From Antilocapra americana (taxonomy: Eukaryota > Chordata > Mammalia > Artiodactyla > Antilocapridae), in the NCBI GenBank assembly GCA_007570785.1, contig ML664199.1:23945915-24009914 (forward strand): a stretch of DNA of 64,000 nucleotides. The letters run 5' to 3'. Below, one piece after another: positions 36,301-48,300 of this stretch. A model generated the notes under the pieces. That model saw nothing but the letters and a program-made list of their open reading frames with translations, was not told the DNA's origin and ran no database searches. A program made the translations under genes and the position numbers. Numbering within the stretch: position 1 is the first letter of the stretch; the number at the start of each line of letters is the position of its first letter.

Positions 36301-39300
36301 CTCATTTAAAGCCAGATATCCTGGAGTGTTAAGTCAAGAGGGCCTTAGAAAGCATTACTACAAACAAAGCTAGTGGAGGTGATGGAATTTCAACTGAGCT
36401 ATTTCAAATCCTAAAAGATGATGCTGTTAAAGTGCTGCACTCAATATGTCAGAAAATTTGGAAAACTCAGCAGTGGCCACAGGACTGGAAAAGGTCAGTT
36501 TTCATTCCAATCCCAAAGAAGGGCAATGCCAAAGAATGTTCAAGCTACTGTATAAGTGTGCTCATTTCACATGCTAGTTAAGTATATGCTCAAAATCCTT
36601 CAAGCTAGGCATTAGCAGTACGTGAACCAAGATCTTCCAGATGTACAAGCTGGGTTTAGAAAAGGCAGAGGAACCAGATATCAAATTGCCAACATTCCTT
36701 GCATCATAGAGAAAGCAAGGGAATTTCAGAAAAACATCTGCTTAATTGACTATACTAAAGCCTTTGACTGTGCAGATCACAACAAACTGTGGAAAATTCT
36801 TAAAGCGATGGAAGTACGTGGGAGTATCTGCCCTCTGAGAAACCTGTATACAGGTCAAGAAGCAACAGTTAGAACCAAATATGGGCCAAGTGACCGGTTC
36901 AAAATTGGAAAAGCAGTATGACAAGGCTGTATATTGTCACCCTGCTTATTTAACTTCTATGCAGACTACATCATGTGAAATGCTGGGCTGGATGAAACAC
37001 AAGTTAGAATCAAGATTGCCAGGAGAACTATCAACACCTCAGATAGGCAGATGATACCACTCTAAAGGCAGAAAGTGAAGAGGAAAGAGCCTCTTGATGA
37101 GAGTGAAAGAGGAGAGTGAAAAAGCTGACTTAAAACTCAATATTCAAAAATCTAAGATTATGGCATCTGGTCCCATCACTTCATGGCAAATAGAAGGGTA
37201 AAAAGTGGAAGCAGTGACAGATTTTCTCTTCTTGGGCTCCAAAATCACTGCAGATGGTGACTGCAGCCATGAAACTAAAAGACACTTGCTCCTTGGGAGG
37301 AAAGCTATGACAAAGCTAGACAGTGTATTAAAATGCAGAGACATCACTTTGATGACAAAGGTCCATATAGTCAAAGCATAGTCACATACAGATATGAGAG
37401 CTGGACTATAAAGAAGGTGAGCACCAAAGAATTGGTGCTTTCCAATTATAGTACTGGAGAAGACTCTTGACGGCCCCTTGAACTGCAAGGAAATCAAACC
37501 AGTCAATCCTACAGGAAATCAACCTGAATATTCATTGGGAGGACCAATGCTGAAGCTCCAATATTTTGGCCACCTGATGAGAAGAGCCAACTCATTAGAA
37601 AAGACCCTGATGCTGGGAAAGACTGAAGGCAAAAGAAGAAGGGGACAGTAGAGGATGAGATGGTTAGATAACATCATCAATTCAAAGGACATGAGTTTGA
37701 GCAAACTTCAGGAAATAGTGTAGGACAGGGGAGCCTGGTGTGCTGTAGTCCATAAGGTTGCAAATAGTCAGAAGTGACTTAGTGACTGAAAAACATCTAC
37801 AACAAAACATAATACTCAACAGTGAGAAGCTAAAAGCATTTCCTCTAGGATCAGGAACAACAAAAGGAAGCCCACTCTTGCTCCTTTTTTTCAACATAAT
37901 ACTGGAAGTCCTAATCATACCAATTCGACAAGAAAAAGAAATCCACACAGGAAAAGAAGTAAAACTCACTGTTTGCAAATGACATGATACTACACATAGA
38001 AAATCCAGAAGATGCCACCAAAAAACTACTAGAAATCTTCAATGAATTTAATTAAGTTGAAGCATATGATATTAATATATAGAAATCTAGTAACAAACTA
38101 TCCAAAAGAAAAATGAAGAAAACAATCCCATTCACAACTGCATCAAAAAGAATGAAATATCTAGGAATAAATTTAACCAAGGAGGTGAAAACAACGACAA
38201 CTATAAGACATTGATGAAAGAAACTGAAGAAGACACAATAAATAGAAAGATATTTTGTGCTCAAGCGTTAGAACAGTAAATATTGTTAAAATGTTCATAC
38301 CACCCAAGACAGTCTATAGGTTCAATGCAATCCCTATGGAAATTTCAATGGCATTTTTCGTAGAACTAAAACAAATAATTCTAAAATTTGTATGAGATCA
38401 CAAAAGACATCAAAGATCCAAAGAAACCCTGAGACATGAACAAAGCTGTATTTCAAAAGATAGAGCCACAGAATGCACACATTGAGGTGCAGTAGCCAGT
38501 TCAACTCATGCTGGCCACCATCCAGGTGATGACCACCATGAACAGCAGACACATTCCTGCCAAAATGCTCATTATCCTTTGAAAGATGGATCGGACTCCC
38601 TTCTGTCAGCTAAATGAAGATCTCCACCCAAACAGGGACAGCTATGCTCTGGGGTGAGGCAGAGGGAGTGGGCAGGGGGCTGAGGGCCACACTGACCCCT
38701 CATGCCCCAGGGCAGAGTGGGGTCTGGGAGAGAAATAAGTCCCTCCACACTCTGCCCCAAACTTAAGCCCTCTGTGATACGGAGGGTCCTTAGGTGGCTG
38801 AGGCCTCCAGAATGTTCTGATGGCTCTCTGGGGTGATACTCCTGGAACTGGTTACCTTCTCTGGTCTGAGGCAGAGCCGCCTCCTTGGGTGGCTGACTGG
38901 GGGGCAAGAGCAGGGGGTGGGCTGCCACCAGGACCCTCAGCGTCCAGGAGGGGAGGACTGGCTGTCTCTGAACAAGGGAACAGCTCCTGAGAGCCTGCAT
39001 GCTAGGCACCTTGTTGGGGATGCCAAGACGAAACCCCTGGGCTTGTCCTTGAGGACCTCTCCTGTCCTGCCTCGCACTCAGGAAGCGACAGGAGTCCCAT
39101 TGTCTCCCACAGAACAGGCTGCTTCCTCAGAAAAGGGTCTGACATCCAGTCTTCAAGAGCGAGACGACTGCCCGGCCTGCCCTGGTGCCCCGTCACCCCG
39201 TCCCTAGGCTGAAGCACAGACCTGGCTGGAAGGGAGTGCCTCCTGTCCAGTGTTGTCCTGAATTTCTTCCTGAAGACTCTAGAGAGCACCTACTAACCTT

Positions 39301-42300
39301 CGTCCCCTCAGGAAGCTGTGTAAAAGGGGCGGGTCCCCAGGCCCTTGGTTGGGTCCGTTGTTGTGGCAAGAATCCAGTTCCCACAGAACGAGCAGGTAAG
39401 GGAGGCCTTCGGGGATTCCCATCTGCCGCCAGGAGAGGGCGCGCTTCGGGACTGGACTCCGCGGACAAGCCGAGCCTGCACAGCGCTCGGACGCAGTCGC
39501 CTCCTGGGTATCCTACCTAAGACAGGCAGGCTGCACTGAGAAGGCCTCGCGCGCTCGGGACCCTCAGTGTTCCGCAGCGACACAGGCTCTGCGAGTCCCT
39601 CTGGACCCTGGGAGCTTTCCTCCCTGACACGTTGTTTGCCAGATTCACATTCTCCACCTTAAATGTTCGTTCAAGTAACTGAACAGCAGTTATTTGACAG
39701 CAGCCGGCAAGGTGCTCTTCAGAATGCTCTTAAACGGTGATGTTAAATGGCACATCTTTTAGAAGCTGTCATTTAACAAGAGCAGATTCTCTGAACAGAC
39801 AAACATCTCACTTCCCAGCAGCGTTCATCTGGCTTGATTTGGGGATGAGGAGCAGCTTGTTTGGGGGAGTGGGGTGGCTGGAGGCTGCATCTGGGCCGTC
39901 TGTGGCACCTGCTTCTCCAGCCATCCTCTGCCTGGTGGGGCCTACGCTCACCTCCTCAGAGGCCCTGGGGCCCTTTCCTGAGTGATCAGTGGGTGTCATC
40001 AAATGTCTGGACCACCCTCCTGCTCTTACTGAATGTTGGAGAAGCAGAGACGCTGAGGAACCTGCCAACCTGCTCTCCAGGCTGCCCCATCAGCAGTCCC
40101 GAGAGCACAGAACCAAGTGGGTGACACACTAGAAAAACCCACATGGACACGCTAGTAGGATGGGGGGAGGTACTGAAAGCTGGGGCCCCAACACATAATG
40201 GCAGCTCACACGTTGAGAGGCAGCTGGACTCTGGGAGCCATGCCCTGCTGTTCAGTCACTGGGGTGGATCCGGTCGAGGAGTCCTGGAAACAGACAAGAG
40301 GACACAGTGAATGGACTGCAGGCTCCCAGGGGAGCCTGGCGGCCAGTGACCCCTGTCCCTCCCACAGCAGTTCAGGAAACCGCTCCTGCCCACATCTGGT
40401 TGGACAGTGGATGCAGTGTTCAACATGCAAGGAGATGGGGGGTGGGGGAGAAGGTTGCCTTCATTCTCAGGACTTGAATTAGTTACTCCTGTTTGTCCAA
40501 GAAAAGCCAGACAAAACTTTTCATGCTTCAAGATGTAAGCTTATTTAAAACCACATTCCTGAGCGCTAAGGAAAACCAGTCCTTCCACAGTGAACACAGC
40601 GGCTAGAGCGGACAGGATGTGAAACAAGGCATCTCGCCTGACCAGGCATGCAAAGCCTCAAGGGTCCACTCTGCGAGATGAAGGAGGGACGGCTTCTCGC
40701 AAGTGATTCCAGCCGAGTGCCAGGCACACGGTGAGCTGCTGAGGGGCTGGCTGAGGCAGAAGGAGCTACAGCAGCTCCAGGAAACTTAACAGGGGAGGAC
40801 CCCAGGGGTCAGTCTTCTTGCTTCTCGCTGACTGACCCTCTGCACTCCTCTCAGAAGGACCCTGCGGTTACAATGGCCCGAGGGTCCAGGACTGTCTCTT
40901 AGCTCCATTTCCTGGTCTCCTGCCAAGGGAGGCAACACACTCACGGGTTCTGGGGATCAGGAGTGGACATATTTGGGGCCATCATTCCCCCTCTACCAAC
41001 AGGACAAGTGGATTCAGGTGAGGAACGGCGTGCAAGACAAGGAGCATTGAGTCTCTGTCCTTAGTGACTGGCAGGACAGAGACGCTGAGTGAAGGGAGTG
41101 GGGAGTGTGAGATCCGGGGAAGGTCACGGGCTGGGAGCTGGACACAGTGAGTCTGATGTGCTTGGATCCTGAGGATGAGGCAGCGGGAAGCTGACCAGGG
41201 GCTGGGGAGTGGGGGCACGGCCTGGACATGTGCGTTCAGGATCAACACAGGGTCCCTGAGCCCTGAGCTCTAGGCCTGCGATCCTAGGCATGTTACACCC
41301 TTGGGCCCTGACTTCTGCCCCGACCACAGCTCAGCGACAGGGATGGGGTGTACCCCACTCAGAACAGCCGGGTACCAGACAAGACTGTGAAGCCTGGTCC
41401 CCAAGAATCAAGTGGTGAAGACAGGGCCTGGAGGGATGAGGAAATGGCCATTGAAGGGCCTCACCTTCCAGGTGAGCTGGATATTAGACACAGTCATTCA
41501 CAGCTGCAAGCAAGGAAATGCTGGCCTTATTCTTTATGCAGCCACTGGAGGTTAGAGGTGAAGATTCAGCCTCGAGAAACGGCAGAGGAAGGACAGCGAG
41601 AAAGGGCAGAGGAAGGACAGAGGCTGACCTGAGACTCTGTCTGCCGACAGCATGCCCCACACGACAGGGAGAAGGACCTGCACAGGTGGGTGTGGACAGC
41701 TGTGTGCAGCACATCTAACGGGACTGGGTGAGGGAGCTGGGCACCCAGCTTTAGCTTGTTTCTATAAAAGACAGTGTGCTTCGTGGACTCTGTGGAAGAG
41801 GGCAAGGGTGGGATGATATGGGAGAATGGCATTGAAACATGTTAATTATCATATGTGAAATCAATCGCCAGCCCAGGGTTGATGCTCGGGGCTGGTGCAC
41901 TGGGATGACCCAGGAGGAGGGAATCAGGAGGGAGGAGGGAGGGGGGTTCTGGAGGGGGAGCATATGAAACCATGAAACCCATGGTGGTTTCATGTCAATG
42001 TATGGCAAAACCAACATAATAAAATAAAGAAAATTTAAAATAAATAAATAAATAAATAAAAGACAGTGTGCTTCCATTGGGAAATTTACATACAGATGAT
42101 AAAGCCGGTTCTTACGGAGTTGGGATTTGAGTTAATTTTTTAAAAATTTTTCAGGTTTTCCATCATTTTACTATCAACAGTGAGTGGTTCTAGTACATTT
42201 TCAAAGTGAGACACACAGAATGACAGAGTTCAATTATCTGAGGTCTGTTTCAAGATTAAGCTTTGGTTGAGGTGAAATGTCATCCAAATGTCCTCTGGAT

Positions 42301-45300
42301 TCCATACATGCCACCTTTGTGGGGGGGCCAGGAGGGGCCAGGAGAGGACTGTGGAGTGACCCTGTGGATCAGCCACTCTGCTGACCAAATCCAGGCACTG
42401 TGGCCACAGTGCCACTGGAGGGCCTCAGCTGGGCGGCAAGACCTGCAAGGTGACTGGCTTGGATGGAGCCAGACTCATGATCCAGCTCTTATCAGAGGGC
42501 TCCTGGGCACATAAAGTCTCCTGAAACAGCCACCCACCAACAGGCACCACATGTGAAGCCCTGCAACCTGGCGTGGCTGCTGAGGCCCACTGTGCCTGGA
42601 GGTGGCCTTCCCCAGTGTCTCTCTGCACTTCACTGCTGCTCTCCAGCCACTCCGGCCATGATTCACCAGCAGGAGACGAGCTCAGACAAGGCTGCCTCCA
42701 CCTCCCGGGCAAAGTAGGGATAGGCTGGTGTGGCTGAGTGCTGAGCTGCAGCGTTGAACCTATGGACCCTGCCTGTCACCCTGGATGACAAGTGCTGGGG
42801 GCAGGAGGAAGGGGCACTCACCCAGCATTGGGGCCACGAGGATGCCCTACAGGAGCTACAGGGGAGCAGTGCTGGGCCCTCCCTGGACACCTGGCTCTCA
42901 GCTGAGATCTGACATGATAGACACCACGAAGCAAGTAAGTGGGATTTCAGGGCAGACCCTCCGTTAGAGCAGGGATGCAGGTGTGACAGGCCACACCTGT
43001 GATAACCCCTTTTCCCAAGGTCAAGGTCGAGATGAAGACCATCTAACACCATGCCCACTGAGCCGGAGCTCTGATAGTCCTCTGCAGCATGGAGCCCAGA
43101 TGAAGGCCCCTCAGACATTGTACCTGGTGGTGGGAGCCCCGCTGGGACTTCCTCGTGGGGCAGGATCCCACCCATCCCCCTTCGAGTCCTGTCTTCACCT
43201 CTGTTCCTGCTGAGAGAGAGTGGAGGGCTGTCCCCTCCAGCAGCCAAGGACACAGGCCCAGCGAAGGAGGACGCAGCCGCAGATATGGCGGCCCCTCCAG
43301 GAGCCTGGGAGGCAGGCCTGTGCTAACCCAGGGGAAACACGGCATCGGGATTAAGGGCTTGGAAGCACCAGACATCCCATGTGGCTCCAAGTCATGGCAG
43401 CCCACCCCGGAGGACGGCGCTGACCAGAGGTGCAGAAAGTCTGTCTGAGGTCGTTCAGTGTAGCCCCATGTCCTCTGCTGTGACCGCGTGGAACAGGCTT
43501 CCCGCCGGGTCTGGAGCCTGTCTCCTCCTAGCTGAGGGCCGGAGGCTGATTCCGCTTTGATTTTTAATGACTTACTTTTAAATGATTCTGGGCCTGAAGG
43601 GATCAGCGAGGGCTTGGCAGGAGTGAGGGAACTGGGCAGGGATGAAGGAAGAAAGGAGACGGCTCCAGCGCTTTCAGATAAAAATGACTGGGAACGCAGC
43701 CCTGGGACAGGCTCTCCCGGCCTCCGGGTGACGGCTCGGCCCCGCCACCGCCCCGGCCCCGCCCTCTCCTTCCCGGCTCCGCCCTGTGCCTGCCTGACCG
43801 GTCGCCGGAAGGTGTCCGCTGAGAGGCGGAATCTATGCAGTAGACTCCTAGGGGCCGCGCGCTGGGACTCAGCCCAGGAGGCTAGCACAGCCCGACCAGG
43901 GGAGCCGCCTGCAGGGTGAGGACATGGGTGGCACAGTCCTCGGGGCCACTAACCACGGGGCGGCCGACCCCAGTGACGCATCTGGCCTCGTTCAGCAATG
44001 ACCCACGAGCATTTGACAGGAGGCTAGGATGAGCCCCAGAAGACGTGATTCTAAACCGTCAGGTTGTTACCAGCCGCCGGAAGCCGCACCGCGGCGTTTC
44101 CCAGGGCCCATGAGCAGTAGCCGGGAACCAGGCCTTTAATTTCCCACTGGGATTAATAAAAGGGAAAACGGCCTGTGGGTTGGTGGACTGCACCCCTGCT
44201 AAAAAAGGGCTCCAAGTCACTTTCCTTGACGCAGACCAAGACCCTAAGAAGAAACATCTCACTTTCATGTTAGTATGTGTCCAGAAAACACTGAGGAGTG
44301 TTTTGAGGTGATGTGTCATCACCCTGAGGAGTTGGGAAATGGGCACGTTCACTCATCACTTGCTACCGCCCTGGAACGCAGGGTGTAAAAGATTCTCAGG
44401 AACATCCTTCCCAAATAAAACTTCAGAATAAAACGTTTACAGCCAAACTCTTTGCTGTTCCAAGAACAGCTTGCAGGGCCAGGGTGACTGGAGGCAGGGT
44501 CTGGGTGGTGAGCCCGGCTGGGCAGAGCCTGGCCTGGTCTGGCCAAGATCACACCGGCAGCTAGAGGTCAGAGGCCGAGGATCTGAAGGAAATGGTCTGT
44601 CCTGGGAGAAGGAGCCATCATGCTGTACCAATAGAACATCTACATTTCTCTCCATCAGCCCTGGGAAAGCTGGTTGGCCATGCAAGACAGAGGCTGATGA
44701 GAGGCCAAGCTCACCTCAAGTGGCTCCACTCACACTCCACCTGAAGGGGTCCTGACAGGCCCACAGACTCTCAACGCAGCCCTGAGCCTCTGGCTCCAGG
44801 TCTGCTCGGGTCCACAGACCCACCAGAGGTCACGTCCGGCTGCTGCCGCCCCTGCCTTGGTCAACAAGATTCTCCTGGCTCCCAAGGGGGAGGGAAGCTG
44901 CGATAGAGACCACGAGGTCGCAAGCTCCAAAAGGCTGAAAAGCTGGCCGACCTGCCTGCGTGCTGTCTGCTGTGAGAGGACACACCTCAGCCCCTGCCCT
45001 GGTCCCACTGGGCCACAGCCGGGCCAAGAGCTGGACAGGCCTCTCCCGCTCACTCTGAAGGGGAGGGGCCCTAAAGTGGGGAACTTGGGAACCATTCAGT
45101 CCAGAGCTGAAAACTGCAAAGCACTAACAAGCTGGGATGAGGGAGGCAGTTACAGGACTACTTCTGACCTGTTAGGCATCGTAAGGTTTGACTTTGAGTC
45201 AACAGGTGGGGCCTTTTTCCACCAAGAAGAGTCCACCACCCATGACCACCGCCCATGAGCACTGCCCACACTGGTGCCTGCCATTCATAGCCCTGTGAGT

Positions 45301-48300
45301 GAGTGCACAGTCGTGTCCAACTCTTTGTGACCACTGAACAGTAGCCCACCAGGCTCCTCTGCCCATGGGATCTCCCAGGCAAGCATACTCAAGTGGGTTG
45401 CCATTTCCTTCTCCAGAGGATCTTCTGACCCAGGGATGGAACCCCTGCCTCCTGTGTCTCCTGCATTGGCAGGTGATTCTTCACTGCTGAGCCACCAGGG
45501 AAGCCCCGCAGCTCTGCTGGCCTGCCCTTAACTCACAGCGTTCATACCCCCTCCTCCTCCTGACAGCTGAGTGACAAGGGTCCAGAGATGGGCACAGCTG
45601 CTTCCCTTGACCTCTCACCCCTCCTGACGGCCTCACTGAAGGCCTGAGCCTGGTCACAATGTTTGCTTCCAGTGTAACTGTAGGAACATTGTTCCCAGGG
45701 ACCGGTCATTTCTGCTCCTGGCCCCAACACCTCGTCTCTTGATGGACTGGCCTTTTATGCAGCGAGTAAAACCAGTCTAGCTCCACTAGTTGGCTGCGAG
45801 CAAAGCAAGTCCCCTTGGCTTCTTTGGTGGATAGAGCTGGTGCCTTGTCCCACACAGACGGGCTCCATAGACACGTGATCACAGGAGCACATTGGCCAGG
45901 CTCATGAGATGCTGAAGACACAGGAGCACTGATCCAGGCTTTCTCCTGAGTCAGGGGGCTTGGGGGCTGGGACTGCATCTTCAGAGGCTTAGTCCTGGGC
46001 CCTTGAGAAGCCCCTCATGTCCACCAGGGCCATGTAAGTGCTGTGGTTGAAATGGAGACTCACCTCTGCTAGGGCTTGGGGGCCCTGAGGCTGGGACCCC
46101 AAAAGGTGCAGCTGCCTGGCCTCCTCATGCCCACCCAGGGACTGGGGGAAGGGGTGAGTGGTGCTGAGGGGGGTCCCCAAGACGCAGGCCTGTGGCATTA
46201 CCTGGGCAGGAGCACTACGGGACAGGTGCGTCAGGTCTCCGATCCTGGCTGCGGCCCGGGGGTCGCTGGAGCTGATGAGCACAGGGGCGCTGATCTCCAT
46301 GGAGCGCCTGTGGCCACTGGCCTGGGCGGACTTGTGCGTCACGCTGAGCGCCGTGAAGGAGTGCCGCTTCTTGGCGTTCTTCTTGCTATCCACACGCCGC
46401 TGGAAGGCGCTGACCGCTCCCGTGCTGCCAGAAGTGGGACCTGGGGCCACGCTGGCCACTGCACCAGCATCAGAGGGCAGGGAGGCAAGGCAGCCAGATG
46501 CTGAGGCCAGGCCCAGCTTGTCCATCTCCATCAGCTGCTTGGCGGCATCATTGAGCTAAGGAGAGCGGAAGGGGAGGTGTCAGTGATAAGTAGCCGCACC
46601 CCATGTCCAGCCTTCTGCTCACGCCTCAGAGCTGCCAGTGTGTTTGAGGCACTGGAACCTTCCAACAGCACGTCTAGTAGGAACAGTGTTGAGGAAACAC
46701 AGTAAAGGCCAGGGTGGCATCTGGGCACTTGATCGAAAAGCTGTGTTTTCAGGGTCTGCTCCCTTTTCCCCACTGTGGCCGAGCTGAACTGCCTGGAAAA
46801 CACCCAGAGTGCCTCCACGAGCTCCCCACCTTGTGGGCCAACAGGACACACTACCCCCGTCCACCCTCCTGCATGCAGCCTCAGGCTGCAGCAGAGCCCT
46901 GTCCCCGCAGTCCAGGGAGGAGGGCAGAACAAAGGACCCCTGGAACAGGACACACCTGTACCAGGTGGGGGGCAGGGCCCAAGGGGAGCACAAGCAGAGC
47001 CCAGGCCGTGAGCTCAGGGCCGTGGTGGGGCACTATACCAGGGGCTGGTTCGGAGAAGGTTGCAAGCCTTTGCAGCTGGATTTGCGCAGCTAAGGGAAGG
47101 GATGGTGCGTCTACAGGCCAAGCTGACGGATAGTAGGTGCTGGAGTCCAGCCGCTCCGGATGGCTCAGGCACAGGGCTGTCTGCATTTGCATTGCAAACT
47201 CCCATCCTTCACAGGGTTGGGGGTGGGGTTTTACAATTCACTCCAGGCCCCAAAACCTGGGATCTAAATCCCGGATCACTTCCTCTGAAATGCTGCCTTC
47301 ACTAAGGCTCAGCTGTTTTACTCTATTTTAAGGTTTTACTCATTTGCTCTCCCTATAGCGCTGAGTCACCTCCCCCTACTTTGGGGGCCCTCTGACCCCA
47401 GAGGCCGGTCTCCTGTACCCCCTGTTCTGCACCCAACTGTGGGGCCACCCAAAGAGCAGAAGCAGGAAGCATGGACACCAGAACCTTTCTAAACTACCCA
47501 CCCTGTGCCTCCACATGGCAGGTTTCTGTGTACCGAAATAACGGCACCGATGCCACAGCTGGGCTCAACACCCCCTTAGCCCCAGAGCGGCAGCCTGTAG
47601 CCCCTCACTCAGTCCCAGGGACCCTATGGAGTCAGTGCCAGAAACCACAGTTTCAGGACCAGGAAATCCAGGGAAGGACAAGGCAGGTGTGTGCACGCCT
47701 GGAGCACACGCGCACACAGCAGGACCAGGTACACCCTGGCCGCACGGTTACACCGGCCACTCAGCTACACAGTCAGCAGCCCACCAACTGTCTGTCCTGG
47801 GCTGGCAGGTCCACCACCCTGCCCCCACAAGGAGAGCTGGGCTTCGGGGTGGCCTGAGTGCCTCTGTGGGTGCTGAAAGGAGGACGAGCCGATGTCCAGT
47901 AAGAAGACAGTCTCCACAAACCGCAGGGAGAGTGACAACTGCTGTGTCCCGGTGGTGAAGCCTCTGCATTTCCTCCCACCCTTGCCGTGGGCGAGAGGAC
48001 CCCAGAGGAGCACCCTCCAGATGCAGAAAAACGGTTCGGCCTCATCCTGTTCACCGAGTCTTTGTTCTGTGACAATGGCAGAGGGGTCTGGCCTGTCCAG
48101 GGGAGAAGGGAAGGCCATGTGGTGGGGGCAGGGGCGGGACGCAGTGAGGAAGGGGTGAGGTCGGCCGATTCCTTGGACCTGTGGGCTGCAGAGAGGAGCC
48201 TGGATTTATTCTGAGAGTAATGCCCCACCCCCACCCCCAGGGACAAAGGCAGGAGTGAGGCCTGAGTCACCTTTGTAGAGATGGTCCGGTCCATGAGTGA

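Larger units (their letters stand above)
29569..40209 (-). other. SH3RF3 intron, about 10.6 kb
   Basis: No exon is visible. It contains a CHR SINE piece, a MIR-like fragment, small tandem repeats, a possible conserved non-coding stretch at 32700-32990, the nested L1/BovB complex at 33.1-38.5 kb and a CpG-rich patch at 39.3-39.6 kb. Confidence 0.85.
40284..46201 (-). other. SH3RF3 intron, about 5.9 kb
   Basis: No further exon is visible. It contains a clean L1 insertion at 41.8-42.1 kb, a CpG-rich patch at 43.7-43.9 kb and a Bov-tA at 45.3 kb. The rest appears unique, with a small tandem of GGCAGAGGAAGGACAG at 41580-41625. Confidence 0.85.

Noticed and set aside
36622..36921. Reverse transcriptase frame as a functional gene
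   Set aside because: It is a fragment of a BovB copy with frameshifts and stops on both sides and no endonuclease domain.
43043..43888. 281-codon minus-strand open frame
   Set aside because: Open because of GC content around the CpG patch. No motif, no splice logic with SH3RF3 and no known family.
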